Shown here: one piece after another, positions 48,158 to 59,700 of the stretch | Position numbering within the stretch: position 1 is the stretch's first letter | Layout of the letters: the number at the start of each line of letters is the position of its first letter | Origin: Ciona intestinalis | Lineage: Eukaryota > Chordata > Ascidiacea > Phlebobranchia > Cionidae | DNA: 64,000 nucleotides | Direction: 5' to 3' | NCBI RefSeq assembly: GCF_000224145.3 | Contig: NC_020173.2 | Location: 2,636,496-2,700,495 of the forward strand | The notes under the pieces: generated by a model | What the model was told of the DNA's origin: nothing | Seen by the model: the letters and a program-made list of their open reading frames with translations, nothing else | The model's database searches: none | Translations under genes and position numbers: made by a program

Positions 48158-51100
48158 TTATTGCGAATTAGGTATGAAAGCTATTTTGGTCCTAGAATGT
48201 GGTGTACTTCCATTCGATTTTAGTTTCTTGAGTGTTGTTAATTTGCGAACCACAATCATCACTATGTCTGAATATATGATCGGATTGATGACGCTGTTTA
48301 TAGGAAGCAACACTCCAGCGCTGATGACGTACACGATTCGGTCAAGTTGGACGCCAGACAAGCTCACAAAAGCCATGATACAGATTGGAATCCAACAACA
48401 AAAGTTGGTAAGGATAAGAAGGGATATAGTTTTTTGTAGCTTGCTGCCCCTTTGAGCGTCGAACTTCATTTTTGTACTTCGTTTATACATGAACAAGTAG
48501 CATGCAACCATGTAGATGAATAAGGAAAAGTTAATGAAGATTAATGCTGTAGAATACTCCCAGGCCCCCGAACCAGCATGGGAAAACAACTTGGGCATAC
48601 AGACGCTTGTTTCCCCAAAATATCCAAACTCCGCTTTTATCTGAAGTTCCTGAAATGTTTCAGCAATCTTCCGCTTTACATCAGCCCAGTTCTTAAGCGT
48701 AGAAGGGGTCTCGCCGGTCAGACGGGTTATGTTATTGTACAGTAAATACATTTCCTGCTTGCTCATTAATTGTTTAGAATAGAAATAATTTGGAAACCAA
48801 ACGTTAGCAACAAAGTAACTAGAATTGGAAGTTAGAAATGGCAATATTCCAAGAATAATCCCAACAATCCACACTGCTACTGTCGGCATGACAAATGCTA
48901 TCCATTTGACATGTTTCATTTTGAATGGTTTATAAATAGATATTAACCTGAACGTGGCCATCACCGACATAGTAAGAGCTGAAACTTCAGATGAAATGAT
49001 CGTTAATGAACCGAACCCTGAACAAAGATTGCTGCTTCGCCATTCAGCATCATGGTAGCAATATTTACCCGAGTACTCGACTCCTTTAGCTGATATTGCA
49101 ACCAAGTATACGCCCATCAAGCAATCTGATATTGACAGGTTAAGTAGAAACCAATGTAGAGAAGCTTTAATTGGAGTGAGATTTAATCTTAATAGTGAAA
49201 GCATCGTGTGAAGAAAGACTCCACCATTCCCAACCAAAGATGCAATTCCCATGACCCAGAAAAATGCTCTGAACACTGGGTTAGCAATCATTTCAAACGG
49301 GGATGAGAACACGGAGGTTTTATTACTGTTTGCCGGGCATTCGTCGCTACCATCACTACAGTCTTTAATTCCATTTTCAACTCGGCTTCTTTCCACAGAG
49401 AGAGGTTGCTTATTGAGGCAGTAGAAGCGGGAATACTTACACAGTGATTCTAATTCATCCGAGCCGTCAGTACAATCATACACACCATCGCAAACCAAAT
49501 CTTGTTTTATACTCACAGCATCTTTAGTCGAATTCGTGCAGTAAAATCGTTCAGTGCAGTTGACTTCGTCAAACCCGAACCCACAAACACGAACTGCTCC
49601 TGGTTCATCAACCGCAGGCCGACCGTCACAATACTCTCTCGCAGACAGCGATATGGCTCCACTTTTTTGCCACACAGGTGTAAGTTTCAGCTTATGACAA
49701 TTTATATCGACGTCACAGAAGTGTGTTTGATTCGGGCATCCTACTTCACACTCGTCTTCCCGATCGTAGCATTCTGGAATACCGTCACACATGGTTGCGT
49801 TCTTATAGATCCGATTGTTTTTGTCCACACTACAAACTATATGCCCGCTCCCTTTTAGGTGATCGCTTTTAGATTTCATGCAGAACTTGTTGTTCAAACT
49901 GTCATTACAATGTATGGAGTTGTTGCATACAACTTCACTGGTTTTCATGCAAACGCCATTGCAAATGATCTCGTTTGATTGACAGATGTCTCGGGACTTC
50001 CCCAACACGTCATTGCACACGGTTTGGTTCTCGCACAAACATTCGTCGGATAAATCGTAGCAATCTATCACTCCATCGCAAACTTGCCCTCCTGAAATCA
50101 TCAACTTACCATCCAAACAACGAAAACATTCCAACTTTCCATCAACAAAGCAATTATCTGAGCCATCTTCACAGTACGAGTTGTTGTTGTAGAGATTAAC
50201 TTGCGGAAGAACACACGATTGCTTCAGCTGGAAATATTCGCTCTTTGCTCTGCATTTAAACCCTGGTACGCCATACATTTCGTCACTTCCGTCGCCGCAA
50301 TCTGCTTTCCCGTTACAGAAATTCGGGGCGATGACGAAACCCTTATCTTCACACTGTTGCAAGCCGACTTTGGCGTAATAATCTTTTATACACCACCACT
50401 CTGGGTCAAGATATGTCTGGTTCACACTAGAGTAAGACTGTACAGGAATACAATTCAGATCTCGCTTAACAAATCGGTTAAGTGCTTTAAGGTATTGAAG
50501 TTCTGTCTCATTTCTACAATGAAAAACATCTCCACATTTCGTGTCGTATTTATCATACCCTTGAGACAAAGTTTTGGCATATTTCACGCACTTTCTTTTA
50601 CAAGCTTCGTCGGATTTATCTTCGCATCTACCGTATCCATCTAGAAGATATTTCACATCTACACATCCCAAGTTAGAAGTACAATTCGTTGAGTTTAGTA
50701 TGCATCCGCATTTTAACTGCCCAGACATGCATGTACAATTCTTCTCGTCCGACCAGTCATTACAAAGAGGATAACCATCGCATATATCGCTTTGTTTATA
50801 ACAGTGCGAGATATAGTTTGAGTCAGTAGGACACTGCTGTCCATTTTTGTCGCAGTCGCATTGAAATTCATCCCTGCCGCACGTGAAATTACACCCTCTT
50901 TCATCGCTCCAATCCCCGCAATAGTTCCATCCATCACAGGCACGAGAACTCCGGTAACACGCCCAGTAATAGACTCTGTTTTTACGATTGCAAGTCCCAT
51001 TAATAAGGCAATCACACGGCGTATGATTTACTCTGCCACATTCACTAATACAGTCATTTTCGTCGCTCCAGTCCCCACAATCGTTAAATCCGTCACACTT

Positions 51101-51950
51101 CATCCAATCGCTGTAACGCCCCCTTAAACGAATCCCGTTTTTCATGCAAACTCCTTGGTCTCTTTGGCAATCGCATACACGTTGAAAACCTGTAATTAAT
51201 ATATTGTGTTTAGGCGAAAAATTTACACACGATGACATATATTTTATTTGTCTCTTTACAGAACCACCAAGTATTGTAGGTTTAGCAGGAAAGCCTTTTT
51301 GAAACTTTTCCTCAACTAGTGATTTTTTATCAGTATAGCCTGTTTTTAACGACTATTGTTTTGTTGCTTCTCTTGTTTTAATTAATTTAATCATAAACAT
51401 CGCATTCAATGGAAAATGAGCGTGTTATAAATACAAGAACAAAAGGTAGTTACATGCATCAGATTGGTTCTTTTTCCCACAATTCCTGAAGCAGTCTTTT
51501 TCATCACTCCAATCCCCACAATCATTATAACCGTTACATTTCATAGTCGAGGTATATCGCCCTGTTAAACGGACTCCATTCTTCATACAACCTCCCGGAT
51601 TCCGGTGGCAATCGCATACAAGATGCCAACCTATTATTAAATCGTATATAATTAGAACTCTGTTAATGTTGCTACCAGGCATAATATCTAAAAATGGTGT
51701 TAGTCAAGAATCCTGCCTTTACGACTACGTTGTCTGATCGTAACCACTAAGACTAAAAAGTAACCCTTATAACCACTAACCCATAACTAGTATACACCAA
51801 GTTACCAACCTCTAACGTCACTTTCCTCCAGTCTAACATGTAACGTACTGGAGAATTTTTTTTATAAAAATGTAAAAGTATAAGTCACAACTTACCGCCA
51901 ACACTAACAAGACCGCCAACAAGAAAAATGTAAATTAAAGTGATGTTCAT
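48158..51950 (-). CDS. LDLa-repeat 7TM receptor, copy 3
   Basis: Exon 1 is 51896-51950 (signal peptide MNITLIYIFLVGGLVSVG) and the main exon is 48158-51189, joined in phase 1; about 1028 residues. The methionine just inside the open frame at 51238 lies in the intron and is not the start. It has the same plan as copies 1 and 2: about twelve LDLa-like modules, then a 7TM domain with SDCLMGVYL, FRLISIY at the DRY site, CWIP and NPIIY. The ectodomain blocks around 50060-50290 and the TM2-3 and TM6-7 blocks are almost identical to the other copies, while TM1, TM4 and loop 2 differ. An extra in-frame LDLa exon lies in its intron (51454-51630). The tail is basic (TTLKKLKSNG). Confidence 0.92.
51454..51630 (-). 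other. Candidate cassette exon encoding one extra LDLa module
   Basis: 177 nt between AATAATAG (acceptor) and GTAACT (donor), in the intron of receptor copy 3. It begins and ends in phase 1, so it can be included or skipped without a frame change. It encodes CDCHRNPGGCMKNG through CNGYNDCGDWSDEKDC, closely matching the first module of copies 2 and 3. It could be alternatively spliced, or be the fossil start of another duplicate. The donor is non-consensus at position 5. Confidence 0.55.
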
Positions 51951-52236
51951 TATGTCCTAAACAGCATTTAAATTACGCAACTGATTGCTGCAAAAACAGA
52001 AAATGGAATATTACAAATAACCGTGTCTAAATAGCAGATATGTTTATCGCTAACAAGATAACAAGTAGTCTATTACATTCTATAACAACCTCAACTAAAC
52101 TTAAGCTGAATCTTTAACAAGAATGGTGTCTGCTTTTCACTGCATATTTCCGCTTGTATACTTGGAAGGTGAGAAAATGACAGATGCTACAATATTTATG
52201 CTATTCTGGCCTGCACTGTACTTTACTTGTTGTACA

Positions 52237-52317
52237 GCGTGAATAAATGCGATAGAAAGTACTGCGTGAATAATTGCGATATAACGAACCGCGTGAATAA
52301 ATGCGATAAGGCGAGAT
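52237..52317. repeat. 27-bp tandem repeat, three units
   Basis: GCGTGAATAAATGCGATA begins at 52237, 52264 and 52291 with small changes. Because 27 is a multiple of three, it makes a nine-residue repeat in a minus-strand open frame, which has no other sign of being a gene. Confidence 0.8.
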
Positions 52318-52639
52318 ATTATTATCGCAGTTAAATATGCTTTACACAAGGTCCTCACCTCCTCCCAAAAAAACGGTTTAATACAAATGTAAGTTTCGAA
52401 ATTTAAAATTCATGCGCGTAAAGGATTCGCTGCATGCTGACTAAGTGATGTGTGATAGCCAACGTGACAGCTAATGCAAATGCAACACGAGTATGTGACG
52501 TAGATGTTTATCACCTATTCGTGACGTAACACGTCATCGATTAAGTTTTTACGCTTATATCACGGACATGGAATAATTAAATGTGGCTTTATAAAAAATG
52601 TGTCGATTCATATCTTTAATGTTATGCATTTTATTTTAT

Positions 52640-52814
52640 GACACTTTTTGGTTATAATTTCCCGTCCAATTTAGTAATAAAAAAAGAACACACAAGGAAT
52701 TGTAAAACCGTATCTTTACGACTCCCACTTATACCGCTGGTAATTGTTTAAAACGCGATCAGAATATTTGGGTATTATGTGCTAAAGGTGTCCCGTCTTT
52801 CCCTACCCTGCTAT
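52640..52814. mobile_element. MITE, GGGTGGGGAAAGATGGGACA family, left end truncated
   Basis: The interior from GACACTTTTTGG through AAACCGTATCTTTACGACTC and the right end GGTGTCCCGTCTTTCCCTACCCTGCTATA are present; the left terminal repeat is lost. Confidence 0.7.
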
Positions 52815-53120
52815 ACACAATTCTAATCATATTTTAGCAACATAGTTACAAATACGACATGTTTTATTCACACTTTAATTGTTATTATGAAATTATAAGT
52901 GTAATTAGCTAAGTGTAATACTTGACATAAAAAGCATGACTATAATTCGAAACCGCAAGACGCCCGTGGCAAAATTTACAGATTGTTTTTAATTCTGGTA
53001 TTTCAACTTTATGATTACTTTTCTATAGTTTTAGTATATATAACATTAAAACCATAAGTAAAACAGCATTTTTTAACGCATTAAACCTATATATACCAGA
53101 GTTAGTTGAGAAGTTGACAT

Positions 53121-53222
53121 ATATAGTAGGGTGGGGAAAGATGGGACACTTTTTAACTGAACACGATCAGGATATTTGCAAATTATGTGCTTAAGGTTCC
53201 AGCTGTCTCACCCTATAGTACT
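53121..53222. mobile_element. MITE, same family, internally deleted
   Basis: Left end ATATAGTAGGGTGGGGAAAGATGGGACAC is the best-preserved in the window. The middle is missing. The right part resumes at GAACACGATCAGGATATTTG and ends TCACCCTATAG. Confidence 0.75.
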
Positions 53223-53950
53223 ATACCACTAAAACTTCGAAACGTTGTTTACTAGTATATTAAACCGATGAATAAAACTTCGTGTGACTAGAAGCCAAAA
53301 TCTGAGACAAATTTTAAGTTGCATACCACGAAGTTAGTTCACGAATATTGCTTAAAATCATATTAGTCAAACACGCGTCACGAATATAAAACTTCCGGCA
53401 TGCCGTATAATGCACGCGATCCCATAAAAAGTTGTAGCATTCGTAGTCATGTAAACCCAATTCAAAACTGTAATATAGGTTAGACATTAGAGTGAGATGA
53501 TCATCTTTCATTCTTTGTTATTGAGCCATTATAAGTGGTATACAAATAAATATATACAGAATTAAAAAAACCTATCCACGCCACTCTAAAAGAGCTCTCT
53601 GATAGCAAACGTATTTGCAGTTCGCATTTGACTAAATTTACTTTTTGTTGTTTTTGGCATACTGTATCTGTACTGAAATATTTATATATACAGTTCATAG
53701 CTGCAACATCAATGTTTCTACCAAATAAGACATACGCTATGCGCTCAACTAAAAGTTGTGTGGCGTTGGTGTGCATAATAGAAGTGTTAGAAACCTGTCG
53801 GCAAAGGAATAAAAAATGCTCGTGCTATATTAACATTTAAAATGAACGACAGGCTCGGATTCTTATGATCTGTTAGCGATTCGCCAAGCATAAACATTTG
53901 CAAAACGATGACCACTATTCACTAATAATACGTCGAAAAAAAAAAAACGT

Positions 53951-54150
53951 TATATAGTAGGATATGGGAGGATGGTACACGTTTTCATTATATTTTCTCG
54001 TCCCATTTGGTAGTAAACAAAGAATATTCAAAAAATTATAAAACCATAACCTTACGACTCCCATAGACCGTTGGTATTTCTTTAAAACACGATCAGGATA
54101 TTTGAATATCATATATCAAAGGTTTCCCGACTTCCACCACCTTCTATATA
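53951..54150. mobile_element. MITE, same family, full length
   Basis: TATATAGTAGGATATGGGAGG at the left, CCGACTTCCACCACCTTCTATATA at the right, with the full family interior (CTCGTCCCATTTGGTAGTAA, ACACGATCAGGATATTTG). Confidence 0.75.
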
Positions 54151-54768
54151 TTACAAAATATATATTTGCGTATTAAAATATATATAAAGCTGTTGCACTT
54201 TGTTTATGCCACTTGTCCCTAAAAACCAATGACGCAAGTCAGGTATATGACGCCAACCAAACAGTATTAATCAACAAAAAAAACAGACATGACAGAGTTG
54301 TTTACTGTTGCTTATTACAATTACATCACGTCTGTCTAAGGTATATTCATTGTAAGTTGGTATGTTTACTTGATCCTTGCGAAGCAGAAAATTGCATATG
54401 AACAACAGCATAATGATCGTTTTGACCAATTTTATATAATTTATTCAGTTGGCTCACCGTCTACTAGAAATATTTAGAGATATATCTCTCGTAGGCTGCG
54501 TGGTTGACTTCATAGGAATTTGACATTTTAGACTATACAAATACATGCCATTTATTCATTTTAAAACAAGGTTTTACACCTAACTGATTCAACATCTATA
54601 GTTTACTTGCTTTTCATTTATATCATATTAATAATAAACATCAACTAAAGTTGCACGAAGTGACAGTATTATACGTATACTCCTGTTACTGTAATATTTA
54701 ACCGCGCACTTTAACGCGTTTGTAAATTCAAACCGCATGGGCTACGTATTGTCGGCTCTCAACAACAG

Positions 54769-54954
54769 ATAGTAGGATGGGGAAGATGGGACACCTTTAT
54801 TCTATTTTCTCGTCTCATTTGGTAGTCAACAAAGACAATTTAAAGAAGTATAAAACCGCATTCCCATATACCGTTGTTAATTTTTTAAAACAGGATACGG
54901 ATATTTGAAAATTATGTGCTATAAATGTGTGCCATCTTACCCCAAACTACTATA
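54769..54954. mobile_element. MITE, same family, full length
   Basis: ATAGTAGGATGGGGAAGATGGGACACC at the left and GCCATCTTACCCCAAACTACTAT at the right, with CTCGTCTCATTTGGTAGTCA inside. Confidence 0.78.
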
Positions 54955-55369
54955 GTTCATAGTTTGTAAGACTAGTATTGCGACATACATATTGTATAAC
55001 ACCTTACAAGCTATAGCGGTATAAAGACTATTTAATCCGCACAACACACACGCACATACCTGAGGTGTAGTAATAATGCCTCGAGATATTTTTTTCTTCT
55101 TAATTCCATTCATCTGGATATGATCCTGCACTGCTCGCAGAAACTATACACGCTGAAATGGCTAATCCAAAACCCAAAGCTTATAAAGTATAGTTACGTG
55201 TAGTAAATCTTGAATGTCTGTCACAAAGACAGAAAAATACATTTTATATAATGTTTCTGCAATGTATGAGCTGTGTATTCCAAATGCATTAAAATACCTT
55301 ATAAAAGATTTATATTAATTTACTAATTTACCAGCTACCATCTTGTAAGCTAAGCTGTTGACCCATATC

Positions 55370-55566
55370 TATAGTAGGATGGGGAAAATGGGACACCTAT
55401 TAATTTTGTTTTCTCTTTCCATTTGGTAGTAAACAAAGAACATCCAAAGAGTTATGAAACCGTATCCTTACGACTTCCACAGGCCGTTGTTAATTCTTGA
55501 AATCACGATCAGGCTATTTGGAATATATGTGTTAAAGGTGTCCCATCTTCCCCCACCCTACTATAT
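55370..55566. mobile_element. MITE, same family, full length
   Basis: TATAGTAGGATGGGGAAAATGGGACACC at the left, GGTGTCCCATCTTCCCCCACCCTACTATA at the right. These are near-perfect inverted ends with TA at both borders. Confidence 0.82.
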
Positions 55567-55962
55567 AGTATACATCCATACTCAATACAGCAACAAAACT
55601 AAAACTACACTGGCAGTACACTTAACACAGGGGGTAAAACGTAGATTTGTTTTCGGCGCTTAATTGGCTAAGTTTTCGTCAAGTAGGCGCTGATTATTAT
55701 TATTACAGAAAGCGCAAAAACTGAAAAGCTATAGTTGGTAAATTAGCAACTCCTTTGCCTCAAGGCATTTTAGTACTAGCCGATTGGGTTTTCTAAATTT
55801 ATAAGTAAGCCAGTCAATAATGATTGACAGTTCCGCAACCCATTCCAGAACGTTTCAGAAGCGGGTCACTGATTGTGTTTTATGAAATAAATACATATTT
55901 AGGACCGAGAATTTAGGCCAGAGTTGGGCCGTTAAACCTTATGTTTGGGGCCAAGTAACATA

Positions 55963-56083
55963 TATAGTACGATAGGAGAATACGGGACACGTATTTTGAA
56001 CTAACAACGGACTATGGAGGTCGGTTTTCCAATGCTTTGAACGTTCTTTGTTTACTACCAAATGGGACGAGAAAACTACTATA
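55963..56083. mobile_element. MITE, same family, truncated
   Basis: Left end TATAGTACGATAGGAGAATACGGGACACG, then the inverted interior ACTACCAAATGGGACGAGAAAA and CTACTATA. About 75 bp of the usual length is missing. Confidence 0.6.
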
Positions 56084-56479
56084 AATAAGTATAATCTGCC
56101 TAAAACTGATAAACTCTTCTGCCACGCTAATATGAGTTAAAACACATGGTATAAATGTTTTAGTTGTTTTATTCTGTAAAGATATATGTAGGATGATTAG
56201 TATGTTGCAATGAACTAACACAAACCCTGCACAGTGATAAATTATCCAGCGAATTTCGCCACCGTCAAACACACTTGGCAGTAAAAAAACAAGTAACTGC
56301 TGAAATTCAGGGACAAAACAGAAATGTACGTCTTGCTGGTGTTTCTATACCAGGTATAGCATAATTTTGAAACTAATTTTCCGGTAAAAACGTTTTTATG
56401 TAAGTAACGTTTCGTCTGCCATGCGGCAAGACGTATATCTTACGTTCGTTTGAATACCAGAAGATCAGTTCTAAAACGG

Positions 56480-56720
56480 GAATGTATATCCATGACGTAT
56501 CAAACACGTAATATAGATGATTACGTCATTAAAGACGCGTGTAATTAGTGAAATAGCGAGCGGTAACGTTAATAAATGTAAAATAAGAGCAACAATAAAA
56601 GTTTTTGATTTTTTCCACGTTCTGTTCGCGTGGTCCTACATCGATTTGAATCCTCCTTCTGTGACGTCACAACCCTTCTTTGTTACGTCATCGCTCGACT
56701 CGGTTTTGTTTGATATCTTT
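56480..56720. promoter_or_regulatory. ACGTCA site cluster in the ROR 3' flank
   Basis: TGACGTATCA (about 56493), TTACGTCATT (56521), GTGACGTCAC (56661) and TTACGTCATC (56685) lie within 240 bp immediately downstream of the ROR stop codon. The last of these falls in the ROR 3' UTR. Regulatory role is inferred. Confidence 0.3.
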
Positions 56721-56733
56721 GTGTTGTTGGATT

Positions 56734-59700
56734 TCAAGTAAATTTCCTTGGCGTGACAACTCGTTGGGGCGTTTTGATTGACACTCTCTGTCCGCCACGG
56801 GACACCATTGGAGTCTTAGGATCGACCGCGTGATTTTCGTCATCCACTGGTAATCCGGAGTCGCAAGATGTCGCTTTAACGCTCGCAGTTGACATGTCTG
56901 ACGAATCTCCTTCAAGAAGATGTTGCCCTGACGACGGTGAAGTCACGTTTGAATCTGTACCGTTATGTAAGTTGTCTTGTGGCTGGTTGTTTTGTGGAAG
57001 AAGTCGCTGGTTTTGGTAGAAGCTTTCGTCTTTGCTTTCATGGTCGTCAACGTCCTCCATGACGCCGCTCAGTGGTCGGTTTCCGGGGCCAGAGAACGGT
57101 GGTGGAGGGCGCTGCTGAGAGTAGTTATAACCGTCTTGGTAATCCTCATTATTGTGGTGCCTTTGGTTGTATTGTTGTCTTGGAAGAGGAGGATATTGCT
57201 CCCTACCGGATGAGGCACAACTACTGCTACTGCTGTGAGATGGTGGGCCCTTTCTATACTGTTGTGGTCTTCGTTGTTGCATTTGGTTGCTTTGGTAGGC
57301 TTGGCTCACAGGTGGGTGCTGCTGGTAGTTATTGTATTGGTTTCCCTGTGGGTAAGGTGGTGCTTGGTATGCATGGTATTGTTGGTTGTTGGAATTTGGG
57401 TAAGACACTGTTGTTCCGGGAGAGGAGAAGTATTGTTGGGAGGATGGGCTAACGTTTGGTGGAATTGGTTGGTTTGCCATGAATGTTGAAGCAGATGAAC
57501 ATGGCATGGGGAATGAACCAACAAATTGTGGGGGTGGTGAGGGTGTAGGGGCGGGGATGGCTGAACTGTAGGTGATTCCACTGCTGCCTCCTCTGTAAAG
57601 TAAGGAATTGATAGGTAAGAAGGGTTACTACAGAGTACCAGATATAAAGCAATGTTAATTAAGTTATCATAATGTTTTATATAGCTTAAATTTTAAACCA
57701 GGTTTTAAAAATATTTTTTAAATTTTAAACTGATTTTAAAAAAAATAAAAAAAACACTCAAAGTTATACTTACACACTGCTGGCTTGTGGTGGGAAGTGT
57801 GTGTATTCGTTACCATCTCTCATTACATTGGTTAGTTGTCTGTGGATTCCTTGAGCAAGATGTGAAGTAACTCGAGTGGTGCTCGTGCCTTCCCAACCCT
57901 GAAGTTTCGACAGAAGTTCCTGTTGAATAGATAAGTGTTTAGTAATGTTTAGGAAACTTTTGGGAAGTTATAAAATGAATGAATGGATCAGGTTTGTTTA
58001 TTCTTGCATGAAGGTACAATGAGGAAAAGATATATAAAGTGGTTTAACAGAATAGTTGCATTTTTATAAATAACAAGAAATTAAATTTTAAATTTAAAAA
58101 AAATGGTGCGAAAATATTAATAAAAATTGGTCATAACAATTATATTAGTTTACCTTGAATGAAGGTCTTTGGTTTGGTTGTCCACACCAACATTCATGCA
58201 TGAGTGAATATACTTTGGCTGGACACTGGTCAGGACATGTAAGCAACTGTCGACGACTGATCATGTCCAACACCTGCATGAAATTAAAGTTTACAATCTA
58301 TTCTATACTATACGATTGAAGTCCTGCAGCATGGCACACCATGGGATTTCGGCCATGATTGCCGCTAGTTTAGAATCTACATGACGATAAGTTCCAATAG
58401 AACTCACCTCATGGTTGCTGTATCCACAGTAAGGTTGCAATCCATAGCTGAACATTTCCCACAGAAGAACTCCAAACGACCAAACTGCAGACTTGTCAGA
58501 AAACTGCCAACTGTGGATTGACTCAGGGGCCATCCATCTAAATCAAAATCATTCTGTTTATCATCCAAACTAGGTAAATAGGTTTTTTTTATTTAAGTTT
58601 AAATCTGATATTACTAAGAATAGAAGTAAAATATCAAATAATTTGCAAATTTAAAAAGATTAGAAATGTTTCATGCAGGATTTATTCATATGTCCATTAA
58701 CTCCTTTGCTTTATATTATCTTAATGTTAAATCACACAAAAACCAACCTTATTGGAAGCATCTGACCCCCTTGTGGGTTTCTATAATAACATGAGAGATA
58801 TGAATCCCTGATCACCCCCAAGTTACAAATCTTAAGATCAAGATTTCCACAAACTAAGACATTACGAGCCGATAAATCTCGGTGAATGAAATTGTTTCGT
58901 GTCAAATAATCCATTCCTGATGCAACCTGTGATGAGAGATTTAATTATATAATATTATTATTAACGCTTTATTCTGTATGGGTGAGGTCACGCACATAAG
59001 GAGAATAAGGTTAAGTTGGTACATTACAGAGTAACCACAAAAGACGCAGGTTATAGAAAATGTTAGTCGCAAATTAAACTATGGGAACAAATGTATAAAT
59101 CATATATTAAATAAATCTGACTTATTTATCCTTACATAGCAGTCATTACAATACAAGTATTCTATAACACGGGTATTCATATTGGAAAATTCATATGGGA
59201 AAAAGCCTGGGCAATGTAACTGGAATAAAATGGAAAAAGCTTACTTGTATTGCCATCCTTATAAAGTCAGCATGTTCAATAGATGATGACGCATGACTGC
59301 TTGCACTGCTAGGTGGTTTAGCAAAGTCTGCTTGAGGTGAATGCAGAACCAAGTATTCGTGTAGGTCAATACCATCGGTGTATTCGAACACCATGCAGCG
59401 AAGATTGGGTTGAAACACTATTGCCTGCACATAAGGACTTGTTAGGCTAGTATGTGAAACATATGAAACACACAGACCTAATTAGTCTTGTTTTTTTGTA
59501 GTTACTACTGTTGTCAAAGTACGCTGGTCTAAACTATGAAAGGTGATTTTGGTCCAAAAGAAACTATCTAATATAAATAATCAGGTCTTCATTTCAACAA
59601 TTAAACTGTAGGAAATGATTCGTAATCTCTAGTTTTAACATTGCTTAGTAAAAAATGTCACAGCTTCTAAGTTTAGTAAAACACCTGCTTTGTTACCACT

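Larger units (their letters stand above)
51951..56733. other. Repeat-rich intergenic region between receptor copy 3 and ROR
   Basis: About 4.8 kb without supported coding sequence. It carries six copies or pieces of one MITE (listed), a 27-bp tandem triplet, and near its right end ACGTCA sites. TAACCACTA-type telomere-like text occurs just left of it, in the intron of copy 3 (about 51735-51800). Confidence 0.7.

Noticed and set aside
52137-52358. Minus-strand frame with a nine-residue repeat (IAFIHAV)
   Set aside because: It is explained by the 27-bp tandem repeat, has no other coding sign, and is not linked to any exon.
56977-57452. Plus-strand frames opposite the ROR tail
   Set aside because: Antisense shadows of the biased Pro/Gln codons in the real ROR exon.
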